Shown here in pieces: positions 50,040 to 61,857 of a DNA stretch of 64,000 nt (positions are counted from its first letter, which is position 1; each line of letters opens with the position of its first letter). The notes under the pieces are model-generated. The model saw only the letters and a list, made by a program, of their open reading frames with translations. It was not told the DNA's origin and ran no database searches. This stretch comes from Turnera subulata (Eukaryota > Streptophyta > Magnoliopsida > Malpighiales > Passifloraceae): assembly GCA_028386065.3 (NCBI GenBank), contig JAKUCV010004435.1:1-64000 (forward strand), in the 5' to 3' direction. The translations under genes were made by a program, and so were the position numbers.

Positions 50040-50825
50040 TAATGGACATAAGGTCTATTATGGACCTTTATTTAAGACATAAGGTCATACTAATTTTATT
50101 TTGTATGGCCTATATTAAACATATGATTTAATTAAAATTAATTTAGGCATACAGTTTAAATTAATTTCTCTTTTATGTGGCCTATAAATATAAAATTAAC
50201 TTATTTTAGACAGACGGTCTAAAATTATTTTCTTTCTATCAACATATGGTTGAATAAAATAATATAGACTTATTTTAGACATATGGTCTAAATTATTATT
50301 TTGATTAGGTTTGAAACCTAGTAAAAATAACTATAAGTCTAATGTTATTTTAAGAAAGAGATGGTCCTTTTAGACATATAGTCTAAATCAAATTTCTTCT
50401 ATTGACATATGGTCAAAGAAAAATAATAATAATCATTTTTTTTAGACATATGGTCTACAAATTAATTTTATTTTGGGTTTATGACCTAAGTAAAATTAAA
50501 TTGTCTATATGAGACATATGGTCTATGTAAATTTTATTTTATGGGCTTATGGGCTACATAAAATAAAATTAGTCAGGACATGAGTCTTATATTATTTTTA
50601 TTATTTTATTAGAAGAGATGCTCAATATAAAGATAAAATTTTTAGACACACGGTCTAAATAAATTTTATTTTTATAACTCATGACGTTAGTAAAATTTGT
50701 CCATGTAAGACATATGGTCTAATTAAATTTATTCTATGGCATACGGCTTAGAATAAAATTATGAAGGGTTCCAATATTTTTCTAAAAGATCCAGTTAAAG
50801 AAATTAGTCATATGGACTAATTCTC
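50040..50825 (+). repeat. Array of about 15 short hairpins with ATATG-like loops
   Basis: Motifs of the form arm-ATATG-complementary arm recur every 30-75 bp between the GC-rich island and the gag region. Examples: ATTTTAGAC / GTCTAAAAT with loop AGACG (50203-50225), TCAAC / GTTGA (50239-50253), TTTAGAC / GTCTAAA (50274-50292, 50369-50387 with loop ATATA, and near 50641 with loop ACACG), TTGAC / GTCAA (50402-50416), AATTAGTC / GACTAATT (50802-50822). Arms differ between copies but remain complementary. Confidence 0.8.
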
Positions 50826-52824
50826 TTCACATAAATTTTGTATTTATGTTTCTTCACCAATAAAATACAATCCAAATATTTCTAGACCATTTTCTTTGTG
50901 AATTTGGCACGAGAAATATTTACCCAACTGTTCAAGCATGAGTAATATACGATTACCTGCTTTAATGTTAATTGGATTAACATTATGAATTAGTTGCTAT
51001 TTAGTTTAGCATCACATGTTAATTAGTTTAACATTGTTGGGTTGTTCAACTTATAATCCACATGGGATTATAAAATTGTGCTTGACAAATATATTGTCTG
51101 GAGCATGATTAATACTTAGCTGTGTTATTGGTTAAATTAATTTTCATTATGCATTCAACTTTAGGACGATGACTGGGAACTTAGTGAACTTTCGACTCCG
51201 GGTTATGCATGTGATTATTAACTTAGTCAATTGAAGCTTAGCATTATACATGTATGTATGTTGAACATTATACCTTATATGTGATCCTTGTGTATTTTAT
51301 TTTTTTTTAAATCTAATTACTGCTTCATAAGTTATTGCCGCCTAGCTCAACAAAAGGTTGATGCTTAATGACGGTAATTATGAAATCTGGAATTTAGTAT
51401 TCCAATATGTGCTGGTAGAGCAAAAGTGCTCTTGTGATCATCAATGTAGTCATGAAAGTTGAAGACATATCAGTACAGTAAACCATACAATGCAAAGTAC
51501 AGTTATAACAAAAATCTTGCAATGATGACCAAATGGGTCATTCTCCAATGATGAAATTGGATAGTATGAATTGGTACTTTACTTTGCATGAGTTAGCAAG
51601 CTTTGCGTTTGCAGCAGTTTTATTTTGTGTGTAACTGAATATAATTCTTAGTGAATTATAGACTCAGTAGCCATACTTTATATTGTATGGTGATGTAATA
51701 CTTGATCAACGTTAAGTCTCACATGGAGATTAAACGCTTTGACATGTAGGTGGCAACAATACGGTGTTGCTTAAATACTCATATCATACAAGTTGGTCTT
51801 GTGTAACATATGAGTTGTAATCTTACATGATAGATGTCTTTTCTGACATGTCTTGGTTTTAATAACCTTACACGCTTTCATGACAAATTATAAAATTGAT
51901 TCTGGTTCAATTTTTATATGGCTTTAGTCTTATTACCGAATAATGCTAGATTTGGTCATATGGACCAACAGAGAATGCCAAGGTTAGCAAATAATGTTTG
52001 CTTCCTAGCATTATACAAGTAAAATTGTCTGCTTGTGAGTGTTATCTAGCTGATTATTGACCATCCGGTAAAGTGATTGAAGCCAACTCTTCATTGTTAT
52101 TTGTCCACCTGGACATCTGCGGGTCCATTCACATTTGGACTAGGCAAAAGCATGTAATTCATCATTTTATTCATTATGCCCAATTATATCTGTTTAATTT
52201 TCTATTTTTGAGGCATTAAGTTGTTTCTAAAGCTATATGAGCTTAATAGAAAATTATCTAGATATGAAGATGCAAGATCTTCACATTAATTGTGATCGTT
52301 TTGTCGATCTAATCAGTTGGGCATGTGATGAAAGGATATAGTGCATTGGTTGACTATTCCTAACAATCTATGACAAAATGTGTTATAGAGTGACATGATG
52401 GAATGCTTCTGTAACGGTTAAGTAAACGAGGGCGCAAACCTTATTGCCACATGGGTAATATTTAATTGGTTGCTGCCTATATACTTAACAATATGCCTAT
52501 ATAGTCAGTTACAACTACTCTGCATGTGTTGTAGACTAGAATGCTACCCACCAAGTGTTTTAATAACCTTGGAAGTTGTGTTGCTTATACACATTATTTC
52601 TCTCTGGCAAGTTGTGCCTTCAGAGGAAGATAAGTGTCTTATGAGATACTCACTAACCATAAGGGTTATATGTTTATAAGCCAGCAAAACAGTGAGAGCG
52701 TAACTGAGTTTAAGCCAACAGATGTCACACTCTTAGTGAATGAGTTTCTTAAGAAGGTTGAGGTAGGTTAAGGCCTATCTTTATTTGAGGAAGAAGATTA
52801 AGACATGCAAGGATTACTTCATTC

Positions 52825-53025
52825 GAGTGGGAGGATTTTCACAGATGATGAATTAGTTTCTCATCAATAAACTTCCTCATCATCAAGTCCGAATAAAAGT
52901 AGCCTGGTTGTAATCTTGTTGTTCTAAGTGGGAGCAATAGAGACAGAACTTGTTCTTAGTGGGAGCGAGATTAACGTTTTAATCCGAGTGGGAGCCATGT
53001 TGATCCAAATGGGAATAACATACCT
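52825..53025 (+). repeat. Cluster of polypurine-tract-like GTGGGAG motifs
   Basis: GAGTGGGAGGA, AAGTGGGAGCA, AGTGGGAGCGA and GAGTGGGAGCC, with AAATGGGAATA, occur within 200 bp of the copia interior. Each resembles the element's own polypurine tract GAGTGGGAGA at 55607. Confidence 0.7.
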
Positions 53026-55616
53026 GGATCACAATTTAGTGTGATTCTCATAAAAGACTGTCGTTGATAATTTGACATCAAAAATAGTGGGTCTTTTATG
53101 ATATTCCTACATGATGAGCCTAGAAGAGGGCCTCAAAATACTTCTAAAGAAAAATAGATAAAGGCACTTGAAGAAAAGATGGAGTGAATGAGAGTCAATA
53201 AAGTTTAAGAACTAGTTGATCTCATTGAAGGACACAATGCCATTGGGAACAAATGTGTTTTCAAAAACAAGCTTAAGGCTGGTGGCATAGTTGAGAAATT
53301 TAAGACTCAACTAATAGGTAAAAGGTACACTACAAAAAGAGATAGATTACAAGAGTCAATCTCGTTTTCTGTGAGTTTTACCTATGTATGGATGTTTCTA
53401 GCTATTATTTCAAACTTAAACCTTGGATTACGTCAGACGGATGTAATAATGCCTTTTCCAATGGAGGTTGAATGAAACAGATTGGATTTCATTGAAGAGG
53501 ACCACAAACATATGGTTTGTAGACTTTGAAGTCTATATTGGTCTTCTAATCCTCAAGGCATGTACCAAGTAAGTTTGTAATTTAAATATAGTATGTATAT
53601 GACATACTTATAGCTAGAAATGATATGGTGTTTAATCAACAAGGTAAAGAACCTAGTTGTCTTCTCAATCGAGATAGATGATATGGATAAAGATTGCATA
53701 TAAATGTGAAATTAAGATTTCAAGAAATTGTTTCAAGATATTATTGTATTTCTCGTAAGAGAATTACACTAATAAAGCTTTGGAATAATACTATATGCAT
53801 CAAAGTAATCCTATCTAAACTCATATCAATAAATGCCATACTCTGAGAAATCATGTGTCCTAAGACTCCTGATGAGAATGATAAATAAGCCAAGTTCCAT
53901 AACGGAGCACAGTCGGAAGTTTGTTGTATGCTATGGTGTATGATAGACTAGATATTGGTTAAGCAAATGGCTTAACAGATAGATGTCAATCTGACCTAGG
54001 CATAGCACATTACAAGCAGTTAAAAATGATCATGGGATGTCTAAAGAAGTCCGTTGATGACGATTTTGTCTCCAAGTAGGGAAATGTCCTTCTTGGTTCA
54101 ATGCACAAGACTTGGTCATGGAAAAGATCTAGATGGTAGAAAAGTCTACATCTGGATATATATGTTCTTACTGAATGATGGCGCCATATCATAAAGTAGT
54201 AAGAAATGATCATGTGTATTCTTGTCTGCTATTGAGGCTAAATGTGTAGCTCTCACTTCAGCAATATAAAAGTCATTTTGTTGAATAAGTTCTTGGATTT
54301 GTGAGATGAATAATGCATAGAACACTGATCTAGTGTTAGTCGACTATGATAGTGAGGCTGCAATTTCCATTGCCAAGAATGGTTAGTTTCACCAAATAAG
54401 TAGACATCCGATACAACTATGCAGATGGCATTGTTGTATGCAAGGTTGTGAATGTGAAGTATCTGTCTATAAGAGACAAGTGATCAGATGCACTGTTTAA
54501 GCCTTTACCTTGGGATGTGTTGTGGAACACATTAGGTATTAAAATTGTGTAGGCTTAAGTACTTTACTTTATGCTTATCTTTTTCCCAAAACTCACAACC
54601 TGTGTTTAATGTTCTTGCTATCAAATAAGTTGATTTGTATACATACATATGGATGAATGTTATGTACATTCTTCATTTATTTGTTTAAGAGTATGTCGAG
54701 TAGACACGAGGTTAGCCCTCTCATACGGGTAACCGCCACCTTATCTTAGTGATAAGTGGAGATGAGACAGATTTTAAGCAAAATTATCAGACGGATAATT
54801 TGAGAGCTTGTGGCTTAAAATCATAAATGTCGACTATATAATGACAGAAGGTCATTTTAATGGTGGAATACGTTCACTAAGTCTACTTAGTGGGCTAGAT
54901 GTGAGTTCAAGTTGATGTGTAGATCGAGGAACTCAAATTTGGACAAATATGGAGTCTAAATATCATTTGTATAACATTCCATATGGGAAAGACATACGCT
55001 CCACAGGAAAGAGAAAATGCTGTAGCACATGTTTCATACCATGTGTGCGATTTGCCGACCAAAAGGGTTTACATAAGTTCAATCTCCGCTTACTGTTGTG
55101 TGAGACCCAGAGCCTTTAAGGTGGCTCGATTGTGTACCCTCAGGACTCCGATCAGGTACTTGAGATTCAGCTTGATGTTTGCTATCTTAGTGTGTTGCCA
55201 AAGGGCCATGGACACTGATTCGGTCTGGCGGGACATGTCTAGAAAAGCAAGTTAAGCTGAGTTAAGGGGATCGTCAGAAGAGGAAGATCATTGACCGAAA
55301 TCACATTAGTTTGTATTCACCGGTGCACCAATTATGACATACGGTTATAATTGTGAATACGATGTATCTTTAAAAGAGAGATCTTCGGCAGATTTCTAAT
55401 GTGATTTATGATCTCGGGTACTTGCATACTTTTTGATCTACTTGCAGGTTTATTCTTGATGAGAGGCTATATATTCCTAACAGAAGTATAGCATTTAGCT
55501 CTCACAGTATGCTGGTCGCACGGTTCTACTTCCCTGTATGGATGTTTGCAGTTTCTGATGAGAATTTGTTCTCATGATTGTGTTTATGAGCACTCCCATT
55601 ATGTGTGAGTGGGAGA

Positions 55617-55932
55617 TGTTGGAAAATAGTGAGTCCACCTATAAGGGGTGCTCACTTAAGCCCAACTTGTATATTATATAAGCCACCACAAAGGGAGGTT
55701 GTAAGATACTTGTTACACGTTTACACATTAGATAGGTAGAAACACATATACTTGCATACACTGCATTCTAGGGTTTAGACCGTGAAAACTAAAAGGCCGA
55801 TCCGACATACTGTGACGGTCTCCACCGACCAGTGATTCAAGCCGTGGCTCCCGATCCTAACAACGCTTCCGCTTCACTCTTACAGATAAGTCCTCTTATC
55901 TATACTATGTATATGTACATTGAATACTTGCA
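55617..55932 (+). repeat. 3' LTR of the copia element
   Basis: 316 bp, TG...CA, preceded by the polypurine tract and followed by the target duplication GATGT. Confidence 0.95.
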
Positions 55933-56221
55933 GATGTGGTAGCCCACGTGGCATGCTCCCTTCAAAGCTCTGATGTGGAGCTGATGTGGTGCATGACAAG
56001 TCAAGGATAACGGCCATGTCAGCAAAAAGATGACGAAAAATTGGACGAGGACTCAAATGGTGTAACTTTTGAATGTTATAGGACTCGAAAGAGGGATTTT
56101 TCTTTTTTAGGACTCAAATAAGATTTGGGGAAAAGATATAAGAGGTATAGGATGGGTAAAAAAATAGAACTACCTAAAAAAATCGAACTAAATATTACAT
56201 GTATATTGGAGGGCCATAATC

Positions 56222-56595
56222 CCCCAAAAAATTATAAGTTTAAGGCAAAAAAGGAGAAGAATTGTTTGAAGGTCACCGTATGCAAAAATTTCTATATGAC
56301 TTATGCCACATATCTAAGTAGGAGATTCTTAGTAAGAGTTGTTAGGACTTCTAGCATTATTGTTGTTTTTTACATAAATTCATAGAATAGCAGGTGACCT
56401 CCAATGCAACAAAAGAATTTCACATTCATATATTCCACTATCTTACAAAGAGTGAACAAAATGTGAAACATGGAGTACATGTTTCCAGTACCACACTACC
56501 ACCCACACCTCTAGCTCTTTCCATTTCCCTTTCACAACACTGATATCCTTCCTTCCTCAAGACCCTCTTCTCCTAACATATGACCATATATTACT
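56222..56595. other. Intergenic, 3' flank of the XTH gene
   Basis: No gene seen; probably holds the XTH 3' UTR. Confidence 0.5.
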
Positions 56596-58406
56596 CTAGT
56601 GGTGATGGTGCTGGCACTCTACAGGAGTGACTGGAAACCTAGCTGTATCACTGCAGTAGTCATACACCATGTGATTGGCCTTAACCCACAACAGCTGATG
56701 GCTCTGGTGCAAGCTTAGCTCAGACAATGTGGGCTCATCCCACCAGTACCTCTTCTCACCATTGCTGCTGCTGCATTTCTTAGCATTATCAGCTGCCGCT
56801 ACTGAGACTGGACATTCACAGCCATCAATTTCAAAGCCCTTGTAGGAGGCAATGAAGGGTGCATGGCTCCAATCAGTCTTCACTCTCCCACCCTGAGTGG
56901 CCCAATCATCTGCATTCCATATTGAGCTGTAGACACCCATGGCTTGGTCCTTTGGGAAGGGAACTCCTTTGCTTTCCATGTTTGTGTGTACTCTTATTGG
57001 GGTCTCATCCACTAGGAATCTGAATAGAAACAAATACATTTTAAGAAACATTTCTACCATACTGAAAATTGCTGCAAATTAGCATTTACTTGATCAAGGC
57101 CTTCTGTTAATTATTAGACCAATCTTTTATTACTTTTCTGTTGTTGGACCATAATTTACAGTAATGAGGCTGTTGTACTTACACAACTTGGTGCTGGTTC
57201 CAGAGGATTGAGTAGGAATGGAAATCCTTGGTGGGGTCAAACCAAAGGTTTAGTCTCTGCTCTCTGTTGCCGACCCCATTAACATACACATTGGTTTGGA
57301 CCAGGTAAGGTTCACCAGTTGTGTTGCCCAGGAACTCAAAATCAAACTCATTGTGGTATGGACCATCTGATGACATCTACATTAGGGAAAAGAAAAAGTA
57401 AAAACCAAACTTTAATAAAAGACAACAAAATATCATAATCAAAAGAATGTCAGCAGACATAATGGTAATCATAGCTAACTAAAATAATTAAGATTTCGTT
57501 TCTACAAAGAGCAATTTCTCATTAACAAGAAATCTGAGTTGGCTTATGGAAGCCATATATAAATAGGACCTACTATTAAATAGCAAAATAAACAGACTTT
57601 AATGAAATTCACGGGAGCAAAAATAGCAGGTGGTGCTGCTGCCTACTGCTAGCTAAGAATTGGTACTAGTACTACAACTAACCTGCACACATTAATGCAA
57701 ACAAGGCCAAAGATTAAATTGTCTGCAACCTGGAAAATTTTCTGTGCACTTTTATGAATAGTGTGAATCCACATTATGTTTCTGGGACCCTCTTCATCAA
57801 GTAAGCCAGCTAAGGTGTAGGGTAAAATGAAGGGTGGCAGATATTTGATGGCTGGCTATTATAATGGATGGGTTACACTTACATAGAAAGCAGTAACAGT
57901 TCCAGCAGAGTCTCCCTCCACAAGCTTAATTTGCACTGTAACTTTGCCAAACATATACTTGCTTTTGGATTGGAATCCAGACCCTGAAAAATCAAAGCCA
58001 GAGTGTTACTATTCAAGGCAAGTTTATAGAATAACACATCAACAGATAAAATGTGGTTAATATAAGACATAAAAGACCAAAATTGATGGCTCAAAACTAC
58101 TGAAAGCAGTCACTAGAGGTTATAATGCAGAGGAATGGTATTGTTATTATGCCAAAGTTAGAAAGGCATTTCAATGCGTAGACATATATTGTGAGCTTTG
58201 GAATGAATCATTTGGCTGTTAAAGTTTCAATCTTTACCAGAATAGTTATCAAGCTTGAGCTTAAGAAGCTCCCCTTCATAGATAAAATGATCAAGAGCCC
58301 AACTTGGCTGAAACAACTCATCAAACCTGGCCGAGCTAACCAAACCCACCATTACAAGAACACAGAAACACAAAAGAACAGACATTTTTGGTAATGCAAT
58401 GGCCAT
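56596..58406 (-). CDS. XTH: Xyloglucan endotransglucosylase/hydrolase
   Basis: Four coding exons, 58406-58238, 57983-57883, 57376-57183 and 57019-56596, join in phase with GT-AG borders to 295 residues, the standard XTH length. A signal peptide ([20 protein letters not shown] then GLVSSA) directs secretion. The GH16 active site [11 protein letters not shown] is intact (nucleophile E100, D102, acid/base E104), followed by the conserved N-glycosylation site NTT (N108). The XET C-terminal domain has its cysteines and ends [15 protein letters not shown]. It cuts and rejoins xyloglucan in the cell wall. [19 protein letters not shown] and the C-terminus resemble Arabidopsis XTH6. A second in-frame ATG at 58478 lies too close to the TATA box, so I prefer 58406. 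Confidence 0.95.
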
Positions 58407-58509
58407 TGCAAAGAGAGATAGCAAGACACAAAGGAAATAGAGAGACAAAAGCAGAATGAAGCGAGAGGATGTGTTCACTTCACAGTGACTCTAACCAAAG
58501 CACAGGGCC

Positions 58510-58517
58510 CTTTTATA
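58510..58517 (-). promoter_or_regulatory. TATA box of the XTH gene
   Basis: The minus strand reads CTATAAAAGGG, 105 bp upstream of the chosen ATG. Transcription would start near 58480. Confidence 0.7.
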
Positions 58518-58519
58518 GC

Positions 58520-61500
58520 TAAAATTTTCTCTTACTCACTACCACATTGCCAATGTCATATTTTTTTATATTAATTTTGAATGCCATGTCATTTTTGTCA
58601 CACCCTTATTCAAGAAAACAAAAATGGCCAACAAAAGTCCAAGAATTAAAGAAACATAGCCGTTACTGTTGCTCCACTTAGCTGGCTAAAGCTGGTAAGA
58701 GCAGTGACCTCTCAAAGGGTACCTTGTAGGGTAATGTCCCCTAGAGAGAGGATTGAGTACAGTATAGCAGCAAATCAGGTGGTGCCAAGTGGCAATGTGC
58801 AGCTGTTTCACAGTAATGTCCAGTTGTCCACTGCCAGTATGAGTTTTAAAACAAAGCAAAGCTCCCTTCTTTTGCTCTTTAAAGCATTGATGTCTTTCTC
58901 TGAGGACAAAAGATTAAACCAGAAAAAAAGAAGCAAAAGAAGGAAAAGAGGGAAAATAGAGAATGTAGTAGGTGAGTGAGTTGTGGAAGATGTTGTTCTG
59001 TGGGGATTATCACCTTTTTTGTGTATTCTTTGTCTTTTGTTTTTTACTTTGCTGATGACAATGGCAGCAGTGCCAGCTGGGCAGGGCAAAGAACAATCAA
59101 AAGTTTTTTCTTTGATGTGGAAATTTAAATTCCAAGAAATGATTTTTTTTGTATTTTTTCAGTCTTTGATGTGTGTGCCAAAATAATTTCTTTTGCTGCT
59201 GCTAGCCCACCTGAATGCTGCATATTGATGTTTAAAATGGACAAATATGGGGAAGTCCAGAAGAGGTACTAAAGCAGTACAATAATGACATTTGGAAACA
59301 TCCATGATAACCCATCATTGTATTTTCCTGTGATTAGTGATGATGACAGACCTGAACAAAGATTAGGAAGTGAACCAATACCATTAGGCACTAATTTAAT
59401 GATCTTAGTAATTACTAATTACTCAGATGTGGAGATATACATGTCTGGTCTCTGACTTCAGTTTCTGCAATGGATCATACATGTGAGATGGAACAACCTA
59501 TATCTACTGCTATGACTAGGTCAAATTGTTTTCCATTATTAGATTTAATTTAGGCACCATCAGCCAAGATCAGAAGACATGTTATATGGTAGCCTTTATT
59601 TCTTGAAGCTGCATAGTCATGTCAAGTGTGTCCAGTTTGCTTTCTGCTGCTGATGCATATTGGCTGGTGGTTTTTTGTGCTGGGCTGGGATGGGGAGAAA
59701 TTAGGTGACCCAAGTGGAGATCCTATTCATGTACACATGAGAGAGCAATAAAAGTAGTAGTTGAACAAAAACATCATATATAAAACTTACTACTGTGGAA
59801 GTTGACCTCAATAAAGTGTACTCAAACTAACATCTTTAGTCTTGCAAAAAAAAAATTAAAATTGCAGAATCACATGAAGTAGTACATTGGTATAAAATTT
59901 AGATGTGATTATCGATTTCCACCTGGTAAATATCGTGCCCAATTGTATTAAGTAGGGTGCATTTGTTAGTACTAGATCATATTGAAATTGGAGCACAACA
60001 TTGGAAAGCTACAATTGTTGCTAATTGTGCAGTACAAAGACAAGGCTGCTTTGTGAGAGGAAAAGGGCGGTGCTAGTTGCTTTTCTTGGACAAATGCAAA
60101 TGGGTTCACAATTTATTGAACACAAGTACAAATTAACAGGATAGTAATGAGGCTAAAACTAAATTCTGATTAATATTAATGAAAAGCTAAAAGTTGCGAA
60201 GCCAGCCAATAGAAAGATCAAGCGAATCTGAAAAAAAAAAACTATTTCTTGATGGCATCAGACGTCAGATAGTGGAGTGCACGCATGTTTATAGCAACAA
60301 GACCACTACAGATTTTGCAATAAATAAATACTCCATCAAGAAATTATACCCTGAAATCCTGCTACATAATTGACTGCGTTTGTATTCAGGTAAAGCTATG
60401 TTGCATTGCACCTTCGAGTCCATCTCATGCTTATAGTAGCATCATAGTACAAAGAGTAAGTAGCCAGAAGAACTGCAGTGGCACGTGAAATGATTAGATT
60501 TTATGGTAGTGGTGGATATGCAGAGTGTAGACACAGTACATGCGGCCAAAGAAAGGATGCAACCACACGTGCCTTCACATTTCCAATTCTTTACATTATG
60601 TGGAATTTGATGCTTACCACTTGCAGTTTCAGACAATGGAGTGTTCCCTTTCTTACACTCAGATTGGTGTTTTGGTGCAACTTTACAGCCTGCAAAAGTG
60701 ATTCGCCTTTTAACTCCATGTGTAGGCTCACAACAAGGATGTATGTTTTTGTGCTAAATATCAATTCCAAGTGCGATTTTGCTTACTTATCGACCTACTT
60801 GGTAGTTTCTGGGTACATTAACGAATCCAAACTCGATCTAAGCATGAAAAGAACTATAAAGGTTTGCATCTCTTAAGGTTGTTAATTGCATTCTGAAAAT
60901 TTTAACTAGAGATGTTTTAGATAAGATAGGATAGTTCCAACCACAGTGATATTTTTTTTCCTTGCATAAATTGTTAGGTTTAATTATTATTAGAATTGCA
61001 ATTTCAAATGTTTATGAGAGGAAATAATTTGGTTTCTTGTTTGTTTTCTACAATACCTTCAAAGTCATGCGGTGATGCAAGTGCAAGTTCAACTTTGGGC
61101 TTCGACATGTAATAGTTTTAAATGGCGCTTTTATTAAGGGATCAACCTAAATAGTGATGAATTTTTTTTTTTACTGAGCCCAAGGAGGGGTTTTAAGAAC
61201 ACAAGAATAAGCAACATAAAACTGCATGAAAATACAACTCCCAATAAACGACAGCCTCCAGTTTAAACAATCGATTTTGGCTCAAGAATCTATTTTGAGA
61301 ACTTGGAAAATGCACGGGAGAAAAAATAATTGGCACACCGACTTGTTTATATGGGCATTGAGATACAATCTGTTTGAAAGTTTCATGTTCCTGGCCCAAT
61401 GTGTATGGTGTCCTCCCTTGTTAAGTGAGGGTAGCAGCCACTAGTCTTAGGTGAATGGTTGTTAATTGTTAAACTACTCGACAAACAACTCATCACCAGG

Positions 61501-61857
61501 GAGGAAATTGATTTTGGATTAGCATCTCCCTTGGATGGGTTTCAAGAAGTCATAGCTTCGATCCCAATGGAGGGAATTGAGGGTGGGGGGTTGGTATTTG
61601 GGTGTTATTTATGTAATTTCAATGTACCAAAACTTGGGCTCCAATTAGTTGAAACACTGAATAACTATTTGTGTTTACAGTAAGGAAAAGAAGATTGATA
61701 GAGGTGTGCCTGTCCGACGGGGTAAAGCTCCACATAACATACCTTATTAAGGAAAAAATGATTGACACAACCAAATTTTAAATTTTAATTTTGTATAACT
61801 CTTCACTCATTTTTTTGGTTTTTGATGCTAACGGAAGATTTTATTTTATTTTTTTGA
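58520..61857. other. Intergenic region between XTH and the second LINE
   Basis: No credible gene. Frames at 58704-59186 and 60478-60876 are short and featureless. 61480-61600 contains AGCTTCGATCCC, which resembles a Pol III B box, but no A box at the right distance. Confidence 0.5.

Larger units (their letters stand above)
48617..55932 (+). mobile_element. Ty1/copia LTR retrotransposon, structurally complete but decayed
   Basis: The 5' LTR is 48617-48942 and the 3' LTR 55617-55932; both start TGTTGG and end CA. The 5-bp target duplication GATGT is exact (48612-48616 and 55933-55937). A primer-binding site lies at 48943 and a polypurine tract (GAGTGGGAGA) at 55607-55616. The interior has no long frame. 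Copia RT relics are readable near 53218-53330 (AIGNKCVFKNKLKAGG, then FKTQLIGKR) and an RNase H relic HIRYNYADGIV near 54400. Counting by hand the LTRs differ at about 17 of 316 aligned bases plus one 10-bp indel, so the insertion is not recent. Confidence 0.95.
47237..56142. mobile_element. TIR element (MULE-like) carrying gene-derived sequence
   Basis: Flanked by AGGTATAGGATGGG at 47223-47236 and again at 56143-56156, which fits a target duplication; Mutator-like elements normally make 9 bp, so part of the 14 may be chance. Terminal inverted repeats of about 160 bp pair 47260-47405 with 55985-56130 (shared GAGTCCTAAAAAAGAAAAA, TTCGAGTCCTA, GGCCGTTA). The left end has about 20 bp not matched at the right. 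Without the copia insert it is about 1.6 kb, noncoding for transposase, and holds a GC-rich fragment of a host gene. Confidence 0.75.
46223..56221. mobile_element. Foldback (palindromic) element, outermost of a three-level nest
   Basis: The left arm starts GATTATGG at 46223 and runs to about 46858. The right arm starts near 46885, is cut at 47236 by the next element, and resumes at 56157 to end CCATAATC at 56221. Arms pair over most of their length: the segments around 46300-46640 and 47245-46900 are inverted copies (shared CACATTCCTATACTAT, ATCAAAT.GTTCCATT, TTGGCCCTCCAC-like). The centre is AAAAGATTAATTGTTTAA against TTAAACAATTAATCTTTT. Without the inserts it is about 1.1 kb with no coding capacity. 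Superfamily unknown, possibly Mutator-like. Confidence 0.8.
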
